From CAMYLR01 sp041577935 (GTDB taxonomy: Bacteria; Gemmatimonadota; Gemmatimonadetes; JACCXV01; JAHWKZ01), in NCBI GenBank assembly GCA_041577935.1, contig JBFGIA010000060.1:1-14489 (forward strand): 14,489 nt of DNA, written 5' to 3'. The translations under genes were made by a program, and so were the position numbers. A model generated the notes under the pieces. The model worked only from the letters and a program-made list of their open reading frames with translations. It was not told the DNA's origin and searched no databases. How positions within the stretch are numbered: position 1 is the first letter of the stretch; each line of letters begins with the position of its first letter. Shown piece after piece: positions 1-8,148 of the stretch.

Positions 1-309
1 GTCGCGACCGGCGGTCGTGAGATCGAATACGTACCCGCCGCGGCTGTGACCACGGACACCCGAAACCTCGACCATGTGCCGCTGCTGGATATCGAACAGC
101 GCTTCGTCGAGGACTTCGAATGGGAGCCGGATGTATCTGGCTAGGTCGCGGCCGCTCCGGGCGCCCGCTACGTACAACGTCTTGAGGGCTAATGATGTAA
201 TCGTCTCCGGCGAAAGACCGGTGTCGCGAATCGTACGCGGTACGGGGGGAACGCTCGATTCGGTTGCCGGCTGCCCGGAGCCAACCATAACCCGCTCTTG
301 CAGCGTCAT
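1..309 (-). CDS. Probable AAA-family ATPase, N-terminal part (runs off left edge)
   Basis: Only the first 103 codons are present; the frame is open to the window edge. The ATG at 309 is supported by an AAAGGAG Shine-Dalgarno six bases upstream, and the gap to the TadC stop is 22 nt, so it looks like the next gene of the same operon. After about 20 variable residues comes PPVPRTIRDTGLS, then a helical region (SLALKTLYVAGARSGRDLAR, then IRLPFEVLDEAL) and a short beta-like stretch (MVEVSGVRGHSRGGYVFDLT). This looks like a winged-helix-type domain. From memory, this N-terminal layout resembles a family of bacterial ATPases carrying an AAA domain further on. The ATPase motifs themselves are outside the window, so that assignment is inference. 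I do not know a specific role for it in pilus assembly. Confidence 0.55.
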   Translation of the reverse strand, partial: MTLQERVMVGSGQPATESSVPPVPRTIRDTGLSPETITSLALKTLYVAGARSGRDLARYIRLPFEVLDEALFDIQQRHMVEVSGVRGHSRGGYVFDLTTAGRD

Positions 310-331
310 TGAGAACTCCTTTGCATGGGCA

Positions 332-1261
332 TTAAACCAATCCCCCCATCTGACGAATGATGTGGAGAACCGCTGGCGCCAGGATCACCACGAACATGGC
401 TGGGAAAACGAAGAAAACCAGCGGAAAGACGAGCTTGATCGTCGTCTTAGCGGCCGCCTCCTCGGCACGTTGCCTGCGCTTTGTGCGCAGCGACTTCGAG
501 TGCACGCGCAACGCGCGCGCGATCGACGTGCCAAAACGGTCGGTCTGAATCAACATCGCCACCAACGAATGAAGGTCTTCGTTGTCGGAGCGCTCTGCGA
601 GGTTGCGCAATGCATCCTCGCGCGGAGTGCCGGTCTCCATCTCGAGGTTGACGATTCTCAGCTCGTCGCTCAAGATCCGGCTCAGTTGTGTCAGCTCGGA
701 AGCCACTCGGTCCATGGCTTGGTTGAGGCCCAGCCCCGCCTCGACACAGACGACCATCATGTCGAGCATGTCGGGCAGCGCGATCTGGATCTCGAACGAC
801 CGCTTGCGCTTGCGTCGCGACACGACGACCTGTGGCAGGAGCCAGCCAAACACCGCGAACACCAACATGCCAAACAGCGAGCCAAATGCAGGCGCGCCGA
901 CAATCGTCGCCAGCACGGTGGCGCCAAAAGCGAAGCCCGCGCTCAGCAAGATGCGTAGCGTGTAGTACACCGGAACCGCGTTGGGGCTTCTGAAGCCCGC
1001 CCGCAACAGCGACAACCGGGTCTCGCTCACATCCGAGCGACGGGTAACGACGCGATCGCCCAATGCCTGTGCGAGGGCCTCAAGCTGCTCGCGCTTTTGT
1101 CGGTTTCTGCGTTGCCGTCGCGGCGTCGAGCGATCTCGCTGATCATCGATCGCCGCCAGTCGACGACGTATCGTCCTCGGACGTGCGGGTACCGCCACCG
1201 CGGCGACAAACACCGTCATCGTGACGGCTGCCATGATGAGAGCTGCGATTACGTAGACCAT
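332..1261 (-). CDS. tadC: TadC inner-membrane platform protein of Tad pilus
   Basis: This 309-residue protein is the second of the two GspF-like polytopic proteins that form the inner-membrane platform on which the TadA motor acts. A membrane helix lies near residues 3-22, a basic cytoplasmic stretch at about 26-75, two helices at about 103-145, the T2SSF domain from about 160 and a final membrane segment at about 275-300. The domain opens with ALPDMLDMMVVCVEAGLGL (161-179), the typical TadC signature, and ends in a basic run followed by KLVFPLVFFVFPAMF. Length fits the family. The ATG at 1261 follows TadB by 9 nt, and its AAGGGGG ribosome site overlaps the TadB stop, so the two are probably translated together. 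The TadB/TadC order is the usual one. Assignment to TadC rather than TadB rests on position and on the DMLDMMVVC motif. Confidence 0.93.
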   Translation of the reverse strand: MVYVIAALIMAAVTMTVFVAAVAVPARPRTIRRRLAAIDDQRDRSTPRRQRRNRQKREQLEALAQALGDRVVTRRSDVSETRLSLLRAGFRSPNAVPVYYTLRILLSAGFAFGATVLATIVGAPAFGSLFGMLVFAVFGWLLPQVVVSRRKRKRSFEIQIALPDMLDMMVVCVEAGLGLNQAMDRVASELTQLSRILSDELRIVNLEMETGTPREDALRNLAERSDNEDLHSLVAMLIQTDRFGTSIARALRVHSKSLRTKRRQRAEEAAAKTTIKLVFPLVFFVFPAMFVVILAPAVLHIIRQMGGLV

Positions 1262-1270
1262 GAGGCCCCC

Positions 1271-2254
1271 TTATACCTTGATATCCACGATCCGACGGAT
1301 CGTGAAGAACCCGAGGATCTGCATGATCGCAGCCATGGCGATCAGCACCCTGCCGATCGGTTCCTCGACCAGGATGGTGATGTACTCGGCGTTGAACGTG
1401 TAGATCACGAACGCGAGCGCGAGCGGGAGAACCGCCAGCAGATACCCTGTCAGCCTCCCCTGCGCGGTGTAGACGCGAACCTGACGCTCGATCACAAACC
1501 GCTCGCGAATCGTATCCGCCAACGTGTCGAGAATCTCTGCCAAGTTTCCGCCGACCTCGCGTTGGATCAGCACCGCGGTAACGAAGATCTGGACGTCGAC
1601 CAGATCGATCCGGTCGGCCAATCCGAACAGTGTCTCATCAAGCGGGAGCCCGAACTTCTGCTCCTCGAAAACGCGACGGAACTCTCCGGCTACCGGCTCG
1701 CCCGTCTCCTCGGCCACCATCTGGAGGCCGGTCGAGAACGCGTGTCCGGCTCGAATCGAGCGTCCCAGCAGATCGATCGCATCGGGGAAGCGCTCCAGGA
1801 ACGCGGTCATCCGCTTGCGCTTCTTCCATCGCACGAAGAGGTACGGAAACGTTCCACCGAGCAGCCCGGTGCCGATCGCGACCAGTGGGAACTTGGTGAA
1901 GAGCATCCCCGCGGTGCCAAAAGCGACCACCGCGCCGAACGTGAGAATAATGAACGTTCCGAAGTGCCACCGAAGATCCGCCTGATCGAGCAGGATCTGC
2001 AGGTCGTAAATGTGCGGTAGCCGCTCCGTGACCGACCCAAACAAACCACCCCCGCGGTCATCGGAACGTTTGAAGAGATCGTCGATCGTTTCGCCACCCG
2101 AACTTGTTCTACCCGGGTCCATACGGCGTTTGAGCTCCCGATGTCGACTGCGCTCCCGAACCCACTCCCACAACAACGCCAGCGTCAGCACCATCAACGC
2201 CACCGCGGCAAACGCCAACAGGACTGGGATCCACTGTCCCGGTTGAATCTCCAT
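1271..2254 (-). CDS. tadB: TadB inner-membrane platform protein of Tad pilus
   Basis: This 327-residue integral membrane protein is the partner of TadC in the pilus assembly platform. A helix at about 10-30 is followed by a charged linker, two helices at about 98-120 and 123-141, a basic loop (VRWKKRKRM) and the T2SSF domain from about 153. That domain carries the family signature FPDAIDLLGRSIRAGHAF (156-173) and a second conserved block QREVGGNLAEILDTLADTIR (231-250). C-terminal helices lie near 270-286 and 303-318. The ATG at 2254 shares its A with the TadA stop codon (TAATG), indicating translational coupling. Length and order (TadA-TadB-TadC) match canonical Tad loci, and nothing in the sequence suggests damage. 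Confidence 0.94.
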   Translation of the reverse strand: MEIQPGQWIPVLLAFAAVALMVLTLALLWEWVRERSRHRELKRRMDPGRTSSGGETIDDLFKRSDDRGGGLFGSVTERLPHIYDLQILLDQADLRWHFGTFIILTFGAVVAFGTAGMLFTKFPLVAIGTGLLGGTFPYLFVRWKKRKRMTAFLERFPDAIDLLGRSIRAGHAFSTGLQMVAEETGEPVAGEFRRVFEEQKFGLPLDETLFGLADRIDLVDVQIFVTAVLIQREVGGNLAEILDTLADTIRERFVIERQVRVYTAQGRLTGYLLAVLPLALAFVIYTFNAEYITILVEEPIGRVLIAMAAIMQILGFFTIRRIVDIKV

Positions 2255-3645
2255 TAGTGCATCCCCCCAGCGGCCGCGTACTCGGTGTTCGAGAACAGCG
2301 TCACGGGAAGGTTGATTCCGGCCGTCTTCAACCGGTCGGTGAAGCGCGGACGGATCCCGGTCGCATGGAAGTGGCCGACGACGATGCCATCCTCGCTGAT
2401 CCCCTCGCGCTCGAACAGGAAGATGTCCTGCATCGTGATCACGTCACCTTCCATCCCCACGACCTCGGAGATCGACGATATCCGGCGCGTCCCGTCGGCC
2501 AGGCGACTGACTTGGATGACGACGTCGATGGCGCTCGCGATCTGCTGTCGCATCGCCTTCTCTGGGAGATTCAGGTTAGCCATTCCGATCATCGTCTCGA
2601 GACGACGCAAACCATCGCGCGGGGAGTTCGCATGCAGCGTGGTGAGCGAACCATCGTGACCGGTGTTCATCGCCTGCAGCATGTCCACTGCTTCCGAACC
2701 ACGCACCTCGCCGACGATGATCCTGTCGGGCCGCATGCGCAGGGCATTGATCACGAGCTGGCGCGCGGCCACCTCGCCCAAGCCTTCCACGTTTGGCGGC
2801 CGCGTCTCCATCCGCACGACGTGCGGCTGCCGCATCTGCAGCTCGGCCGAGTCCTCGATCGTGACGATCCGCTCGGTGACGGGAATCGACGCCGACAGCA
2901 CGTTAAGCAGCGTGGTCTTACCGGCACCTGTACCGCCCGAGATCAAGACGTTGAGCCGCGCTTTGACGATGCCCTCGAGCAGCTCCAGCATCTCGGGCGT
3001 CACCGTCTCAAAGCGCAGCAGATCTTCGGCCGACAACGCGTCCTTCTTGAACTTACGGATCGACAAGTGGGGCCCGTCGATCGCCAGCGGTGGGATCACC
3101 GCGTTGACGCGCGAGCCGTCGGCCAGTCGTGCATCGACCATCGGGCTCGAGTCGTCGATCCGCCGCCCAACCGCCGACACGATGCGGTCGATGACCTGCA
3201 TCAGGTGACGGTCGTCCTTGAATCGCACGTCTGTTTTCTCGAGCCGTCCGTCGCGTTCGATGTACACCTGCCGATAGGTGTTAACGAGGATGTCCGAGAT
3301 CGTGGGATCGTTAACGAGCGGCTCGAGTGGACCCAGCCCAAAGATCTCGTCGATGACCTGTTCGATCAGCGACTCCCGCTCGTCGTAGTTCAGCGGGGTG
3401 GATTCTTCGTCCAGCAGGTCGTGGACGACCTTCCGGATCTCGACTATCACCTCGTCACGCGCGTACGCCTCGAGATTCGAGAGGTTGAGCCGTTCCAACA
3501 ACCGCCGGTGGATTCGGCTCTTGATTTCAATCGCGTCACCCGTCTCTTCTTCATGGCGAACGGGAAGGGTTTCCATCCCCCCGACTCCGTTCTGACCCTC
3601 GTGATCGAAGAGGGGGACGGCGTACGGATCTTGCCGTCGGTTCAT
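2254..3645 (-). CDS. tadA: TadA/CpaF secretion-type motor ATPase
   Basis: This 463-residue cytoplasmic hexameric ATPase powers Flp pilus assembly. The N-terminal part (about 40-110) has the CpaF-type sequence leading to IFGLGPLEPLVNDPTISDIL. The middle has VNAVIPPLAIDGPHLSIRKF (180-199). The ATPase core shows Walker A GGTGAGKTT (237-245), an Asp box VTIEDSAEL (261-269), Walker B RIIVGEVRGSEA (308-319) and a His box GHDGSLTTLHAN (329-340). All catalytic motifs look intact. Length is typical of CpaF. The ATG at 3645 overlaps the CpaE stop in an ATGA arrangement and has an AGGG motif a few bases upstream, so it is coupled to CpaE. This gene anchors the identification of the whole locus. Confidence 0.97.
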   Translation of the reverse strand: MNRRQDPYAVPLFDHEGQNGVGGMETLPVRHEEETGDAIEIKSRIHRRLLERLNLSNLEAYARDEVIVEIRKVVHDLLDEESTPLNYDERESLIEQVIDEIFGLGPLEPLVNDPTISDILVNTYRQVYIERDGRLEKTDVRFKDDRHLMQVIDRIVSAVGRRIDDSSPMVDARLADGSRVNAVIPPLAIDGPHLSIRKFKKDALSAEDLLRFETVTPEMLELLEGIVKARLNVLISGGTGAGKTTLLNVLSASIPVTERIVTIEDSAELQMRQPHVVRMETRPPNVEGLGEVAARQLVINALRMRPDRIIVGEVRGSEAVDMLQAMNTGHDGSLTTLHANSPRDGLRRLETMIGMANLNLPEKAMRQQIASAIDVVIQVSRLADGTRRISSISEVVGMEGDVITMQDIFLFEREGISEDGIVVGHFHATGIRPRFTDRLKTAGINLPVTLFSNTEYAAAGGMH

Positions 3646-4931
3646 GATCCCTCACTTTCAGCCGCGGTCGGCGGCATTAAGTACGCTTCTGATGTCTTCG
3701 ATCCGGGGGAAGATTTGAGGCGGCCACGAAGCCGCCCAAGGACGGAGCCCAGGATCCGACCCTTCGAGTCGGAACCACCGGTAACGCCTGCGATGCGGGC
3801 CGCCAGGCCCTCGAGCTCGCGTGCGCACACCGATCCCGGCCGCATGATCAGTGGCTTGCCGGAATTGGTCGAGTACGATACCGAATCGTAGTCGTTGGCC
3901 ACCGTCCAAAAGACTTCCATCTCGACAGAATGCTCGAGATCGTCAATCGTGATTTCATTGTTGGGATCGTACCGGTTGACGACCAACCGCACCGGCCGAC
4001 CCCGACTCATATGGGTGAACAGGGGTTGAGAGCGCTGGATGTTCTGGATCGACGGCACATCGACCTGGGACACGATGTACACGCCATCGGCTCGCTCGAA
4101 GGTCCGCACTGTCCGGCTGGTGAGCGCCTTTGGACAGTCGACGATCACGTAATCGTAGTGGCGCTTAAGAAACTTCAGGATCTCGGTCACCTGTTGGTCA
4201 GAGACGGCCTCGGCCTTGCGCGGATCGTAGGGCGCGGAAAGCAGGTCGATGCCCGACTCGTGGGTCGCCATGTAGGAGTTGAGTAGGTCCTTGTCGACGC
4301 GGTGCAGGTTGCCGGCCAGGTCGATCAGGCTGTAGCGCGGCTCGAGCGCGAGAAAGAGCGCCGCCCCACCGAGCTCGAGATCGAGATCGACGAGTGCGGT
4401 TCGCCGCCCCGTCAATCGGTGCAGCTGGATCGCCAGATTGGTTGCGATCGTCGTCGCTCCACCCCCGCCCTTGGGGCTGAAGAACGCGTACAGCTCACCG
4501 TCCCGCTCGGCTGGCTCACGCGGTGCGAGCGCGCGACGCGACCGTTCGACCGCGGCAACGATCTGGTCCGCCGTGACCGGCTGGCTCAAGTAGTCGGCGA
4601 TCCCCGACTGCATCGCAGCGAGGAGGAACTCGGGCGACTGGAGCGGGCCGACGCCGATCAGGCGACGCCCGATCCCGGCGTCCGTGATCACTTGCGTTAG
4701 CTCGCACCCCAGGTCCGGCTCGTCGGCCAGATCGACGAAAATCAGGTCTGGCGCCCGCTTCTTCAGGTCGCGAGTATGCCCCTCGCTGACGTCGGCGATC
4801 GGGACCGGCAGATCGAGCACGACCTCCAAGCCGGCCTCGGCCGCGGCTTCGCGGAACGTGGTCCGGAACTCCTCGTCGGTCGAGATGATCGCGCTGGTGA
4901 TCGGCGCGTTTGGGGTCTTTTCTCTTGCCAC
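3642..4931 (-). CDS. cpaE: CpaE/TadZ pilus localisation ATPase
   Basis: This 429-residue protein of the CpaE/TadZ group is a ParA/MinD-like ATPase that places the pilus machinery. Residues about 10-135 form a receiver-like domain (PDLIFVDLAD, 61-70, with Asp67 at the position of a phospho-acceptor; whether it is used is unknown). Residues about 145-385 form the MinD-like domain with deviant Walker A PKGGGGATT (153-161), keeping the signature Lys154 but with Ala at the usual second Lys, as is common in CpaE. Further motifs are VDLDLELGG (181-189) and the Walker-B-like YVIVDCPKAL (261-270). The last 40 residues are Ser/Gly/Arg-rich and look disordered. Translation starts at GTG 4931, with AAGGAG four bases upstream; no better start is seen. 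It lies 18 nt after the second TadG-like gene. Confidence 0.92.
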   Translation of the reverse strand: MAREKTPNAPITSAIISTDEEFRTTFREAAAEAGLEVVLDLPVPIADVSEGHTRDLKKRAPDLIFVDLADEPDLGCELTQVITDAGIGRRLIGVGPLQSPEFLLAAMQSGIADYLSQPVTADQIVAAVERSRRALAPREPAERDGELYAFFSPKGGGGATTIATNLAIQLHRLTGRRTALVDLDLELGGAALFLALEPRYSLIDLAGNLHRVDKDLLNSYMATHESGIDLLSAPYDPRKAEAVSDQQVTEILKFLKRHYDYVIVDCPKALTSRTVRTFERADGVYIVSQVDVPSIQNIQRSQPLFTHMSRGRPVRLVVNRYDPNNEITIDDLEHSVEMEVFWTVANDYDSVSYSTNSGKPLIMRPGSVCARELEGLAARIAGVTGGSDSKGRILGSVLGRLRGRLKSSPGSKTSEAYLMPPTAAESEGS

Positions 4932-4949
4932 TTGGCTCCTTACCGGGGG

Positions 4950-6092
4950 CTATTCAACCAGCTGGACGACCTTGGGAGAGGCACCCGGAGCGCCTCCACC
5001 GGGGACACCGGTCGCGTACATGATCCGGACGTTGACTTGCTGGTCTTGACCCGTGCCGGTCACGCTCTCGAAGAACATCGCGATAAAGTTCGAGAATACG
5101 ATCGGTTGCTTGCCGGGATCGAACGGGCGGCCGGGGTGCCAAACCGGCACGATTCCGACGCGTGGGCTCGACTCCCAGTTCGGAGCCCGGTTGCTGTCCT
5201 TGACTGTGTTCTCCGTCGTGTCCCAATACGCGTCGGGGTCTTGGGCGATCAGATCGAGGACACCCTGGGCGGTCGGGCCGATCATGTTGCCGTTCTCGAT
5301 CCAGTACTCATCACCGATCGTGATCACCGTGGGATTGCAGTTGGCGATATTCCAACGGTACTTGTCGCCACCGACCGCCGGACTGCCGTCGACCTGCGGG
5401 ATGTCCCATGGGTAGTACCACCCCGGTTGTGGCGGGTCAGACGGCCCGCCCTGTTTGAGCTGCGCCGGTCGGCCGAAGTCCTCGACGTAGTTCAGCCCAT
5501 CGTCCCCGAGGCCTTCCGGGTTTCTCCAGTCGCTTCCATATCCGTGGGTCAGAGGATCGTAGTTGTCAACACCAGAATCAAAAACACCGTTCCCGTTGAC
5601 GTCCTCGAACGCATCCGGGATCGCAAACGGCTTGAGACAACGGGCCGAGCCGGCCGGTACAACCTGAGCCGCCGCCCGTGCTTCGACGTCGACCTCGTTG
5701 ATACCGAAGACTCTCGCGAACCACGTGGGCACGGCTGTGCCCCGGTCCCCTCGCCGGCGCACCGTGACGGTGACCTTTTGTTGCGGCAGGTCCACGTCGA
5801 CGTCCTGGGTCAACAGTGTGACCGGGATGTCCGTCACCGTGTTGAGCGCCCCATAGTTGATCGCTTCAGTCTCAGCCCCGACATCGTCGTTCGGATTGGG
5901 TATCAGCCAGCCTGCGCCGGCCAGCGCGGCCGAGTCGGCCGCCCGCTGCGCCTCGGTCCGGGCATTCAGCAACATGCCAACGTCGATCGCCAATGCCACA
6001 GCCGCCATCGAGGCGACGATCGTAATCGCCACAAAGACGATCGACACTCCGCGCCGGTCTCTCAATACGCCCTCTCTCCGCCTGTCACTCAT
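4950..6092 (-). CDS. TadG-like Tad pilus envelope protein, copy 2
   Basis: This 380-residue protein has one N-terminal membrane helix. The anchor region RRGVSIVFVAITIVASMAAVALAID (about 13-37) followed by MLLNARTEAQRAADSAALAGA (40-60) is the TadE/G-like entry motif. The rest should be extracytoplasmic. It contains Cys152 and Cys252, which could pair; a DxNxNGxxD loop at 164-172 resembling an EF-hand or dockerin calcium site; GWYYPWDIPQVDG (224-236); and a C-terminal block ending YATGVPGGGAPG (359-370). It is clearly paralogous to the upstream neighbour across its whole length. No von Willebrand A domain, common in classical TadG, is evident. The ATG at 6092 has GGGAGA about nine bases upstream. 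Function is inferred from family and operon position: a minor envelope component of the pilus apparatus. Confidence 0.85.
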   Translation of the reverse strand: MSDRRREGVLRDRRGVSIVFVAITIVASMAAVALAIDVGMLLNARTEAQRAADSAALAGAGWLIPNPNDDVGAETEAINYGALNTVTDIPVTLLTQDVDVDLPQQKVTVTVRRRGDRGTAVPTWFARVFGINEVDVEARAAAQVVPAGSARCLKPFAIPDAFEDVNGNGVFDSGVDNYDPLTHGYGSDWRNPEGLGDDGLNYVEDFGRPAQLKQGGPSDPPQPGWYYPWDIPQVDGSPAVGGDKYRWNIANCNPTVITIGDEYWIENGNMIGPTAQGVLDLIAQDPDAYWDTTENTVKDSNRAPNWESSPRVGIVPVWHPGRPFDPGKQPIVFSNFIAMFFESVTGTGQDQQVNVRIMYATGVPGGGAPGASPKVVQLVE

Positions 6093-6126
6093 CCTCCATC
6101 TCCCTCTGGCCTGCCCTCTGATCTCG

Positions 6127-7308
6127 TCACTCGACCAACCGAATGAACTTCACCGTCGCGCCCGGGTCCTCACCTCCAGCAACACCGGTCGCGTAAAGAA
6201 TCCGTCCGTGGACCTGTTGGTTGTTGCCGTTCCCGGTGACGCCTTCGATAAACACAGCCATGAAATTGGTAAACTCGTACTCCTTCTTGCCGGGCTCGAA
6301 CGCGAGTCCGGGGTCAAACGTGGGAACGATCCCGATCCGTGGGCTCGCCTCCCAGTTATCCCCCCACGCACTCCCTGCTACGTAACCGTTCTCCTCGCCC
6401 ACCCAATGGGCGCCTGGATCCTTGGCGATGAGATCCTCGACGCCTTGCACTGTGGGTCCCCACATGTTGCCGTTCTCTTTGTCGTACGGCTCGCCGACAT
6501 AGACCGTCGACGGGTTGCAGTTGGCGATGTTCCAGCGGTAGCGATTGGCCCCACTCGCCGGTCCGCCGTCTATCTGCGGGATATCCCACGGATAGTACCA
6601 GCTGGGCCCGGTCCCCGGGCAACACGGGTCACCTTTCTTGCTGTTGCCCTTGATCGTGATCGGACGACCCCAGTCGTTCACGTAGTTGGGCGGTCCGACA
6701 TAGCCAGGCTGGCCGAAGTTCCTCCAGGTGGAACCATAGCCGTGGAGCGCCGGGTCGTACTGGTCGATGCCGTCGTCCCACTCGCCGTTGTCGTTGACGT
6801 CGTTAAAATAGTCGTAGATCGAGAACGGCTTGACGCAGCGCGCAGCACCAGACGGCTGTGCCTCCGCAGCGGCTCGCGCCTCGACGTCGACCTCGCTGAC
6901 GCCAAACACATTGGCGAACCACGTGCCAACGGCGGTGCCGCGCACACCGACCCGCCGCACTGTCACCGTGACGCGCTCCTGCGCCAAGTCGACATCGACG
7001 TCCTCCGGCAAGAGCGTAACGGGGATATCGGTCACGGTGTTCAGCGCACCGTACTCGATGGCCTTGTTCTGAGCTTTGGCCTCTGCATCCGCGAAAACGG
7101 TCTGCGGGAACGTGATGAGCGATCCGGCACCCGCCAACGCCGCTGCGTCGGCTGCCCGCTGAGCTTCAGTGCGAGCGTTCAGCAACATTCCGATGTCGAT
7201 CGCGAGCGCGGTCGCGGACAAGAGCGCCACCATGGTGATCGCCACGAGGACCATGGACACACCGCGCGAGTCCCTCAGTACACCTTCCTTCCGTTGGCAA
7301 TCAGGCAT
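6127..7308 (-). CDS. TadG-like Tad pilus envelope protein, copy 1
   Basis: This 393-residue paralogue of the next gene has the same architecture: a membrane anchor RGVSMVLVAITMVALLSATA (15-34), then NARTEAQRAADAAALAGAG (44-62) and a long extracytoplasmic part. A calcium-loop-like DxNxNGxxD lies at 170-178, the conserved Cys pair is Cys158 and Cys264, and WYYPWDIPQIDGGPASG is at 237-253. Unlike copy 2 it carries an insertion with adjacent Cys229-Cys230 (KKGDPCCPGTG). The frame is open up to a GTG at 7326 that would overlap the CpaB stop. I choose ATG 7308 because AGGAG sits five bases before it. Like copy 2 it lacks an obvious von Willebrand A domain. The role in the pilus apparatus is inferred from context. 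Confidence 0.85.
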   Translation of the reverse strand: MPDCQRKEGVLRDSRGVSMVLVAITMVALLSATALAIDIGMLLNARTEAQRAADAAALAGAGSLITFPQTVFADAEAKAQNKAIEYGALNTVTDIPVTLLPEDVDVDLAQERVTVTVRRVGVRGTAVGTWFANVFGVSEVDVEARAAAEAQPSGAARCVKPFSIYDYFNDVNDNGEWDDGIDQYDPALHGYGSTWRNFGQPGYVGPPNYVNDWGRPITIKGNSKKGDPCCPGTGPSWYYPWDIPQIDGGPASGANRYRWNIANCNPSTVYVGEPYDKENGNMWGPTVQGVEDLIAKDPGAHWVGEENGYVAGSAWGDNWEASPRIGIVPTFDPGLAFEPGKKEYEFTNFMAVFIEGVTGNGNNQQVHGRILYATGVAGGEDPGATVKFIRLVE

Positions 7309-7313
7309 CTTCT

Positions 7314-7318
7314 CTCCT
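7314..7318 (-). promoter_or_regulatory. Ribosome binding site that sets the start of TadG-like copy 1
   Basis: AGGAG on the minus strand, five bases before ATG 7308. It lies inside the alternative GTG-initiated reading frame, so it favours the ATG over the GTG at 7326. Confidence 0.7.
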
Positions 7319-7325
7319 CGTGTCA

Positions 7326-8138
7326 CTAGAACGTTGTTACGCTACGCTTCGCACCGTTGTAAACCTCCACCTGCGGTCGTACGCGACGTGTTCCGGTCTT
7401 CTTGACCACCGGCCGGTCGGCCTTCTGGATCAAGTTTCCAGCTCGGATCGCCGTCGTATCGACTTCTTCCATGTCGAGCGTGTTGCGGAGCGCTAGCTGG
7501 ATCCTCCCCTTGGTCGAGGCGAGCGTCAGCTTCTGCGCTTGGTCCGGCGTCACCAACAGCGTGATCACAGTCACCGTCTGTGGCGTGCCGTCCTGGTCGC
7601 GTTGAATCGTCTGGCCGGCGGCCAACGTCTGGACGTTCTGCAGGATGACTCGCGTCGCCGCCGCCTCCGGCTCGGAGGTCGGATTTAGCGTCACCAGCAC
7701 GTCAACCCGGGTTCCCGGCAGGACGAACCCGGCCACGCCGATCACCTCGTCGACCTTGACGCTCACCGCGCGCATCCCCTCCGGAATGACGATCGGCAAC
7801 CCTCCACCGGCTTCCTTGCTGGCCAGCTTGGACGAAAGCAACGGCTCGCCCGCGCTGACCGTGGTGATCAACCCCCTGCCGACGACCTCGTCGGCGGACC
7901 GGGCGTAACCGACCGGCACCGTGGTGGTCGGCCAATCGACGATCTCGACGTCGGCCGGGTCCAGCACGGTACCCATCGCCAGGTCCCGCGCCGCCACCGC
8001 CACCAAAGTGCCCGAGGAAGCCACCGCCGGTGTGGGCACGATGTTCGTTCGTTGTAGGTAGCCAAGCGCCAAGTACGCTGCGGCGATACCCGAGACTACA
8101 GCCAGTACCAGCGCGATGAGGATTCGTCTACGTCGCAT
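7326..8138 (-). CDS. cpaB: CpaB/RcpC Flp pilus assembly protein
   Basis: This 270-residue periplasmic protein has an N-terminal anchor (MRRRRILIALVLAVVSGIAA, residues 1-20). The SAF-like domain lies at about 44-108 (TLVAVAARDLAMGTVLDPADVEIVDWP, with GYARSADEVVGR after it). A second conserved block holds PEGMRAVSVKVDEVIGVAGF (119-138) and PGTRVDVLVTL (141-151), and the tail has RVILQNVQTLAAG (163-175) and TLLVTPDQAQKLTLA (193-207). These are the standard RcpC/CpaB landmarks. In other Tad systems it associates with the outer-membrane secretin; no secretin gene is present in this window. It starts at ATG 8138, 10 nt after the TadE stop, with a GGTGGTGA ribosome site overlapping that stop. Length is typical. 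Confidence 0.94.
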   Translation of the reverse strand: MRRRRILIALVLAVVSGIAAAYLALGYLQRTNIVPTPAVASSGTLVAVAARDLAMGTVLDPADVEIVDWPTTTVPVGYARSADEVVGRGLITTVSAGEPLLSSKLASKEAGGGLPIVIPEGMRAVSVKVDEVIGVAGFVLPGTRVDVLVTLNPTSEPEAAATRVILQNVQTLAAGQTIQRDQDGTPQTVTVITLLVTPDQAQKLTLASTKGRIQLALRNTLDMEEVDTTAIRAGNLIQKADRPVVKKTGTRRVRPQVEVYNGAKRSVTTF

Positions 8139-8148
8139 TTGTCACCAC

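Noticed and set aside
2257..3891. Long plus-strand open frame (544 codons) opposite tadA and the end of cpaE
   Set aside because: It is exactly antisense to genes with intact motifs, and its translation is rich in Arg/His/Asp with no recognisable domain, the usual by-product of codon bias in GC-rich DNA.
4447..4476. Altered Walker A motif in CpaE (GGGGATT, no Lys before TT)
   Set aside because: The deviant P-loop with the early signature Lys and a non-Lys residue later is common in CpaE/TadZ proteins, so it is not evidence of inactivation.
4776..7329. Two long plus-strand open frames (about 456 and 490 codons) opposite the TadG-like genes
   Set aside because: They mirror each other only because the opposite-strand genes are paralogues. 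No domain, no convincing ribosome site, and the minus-strand genes explain the region.
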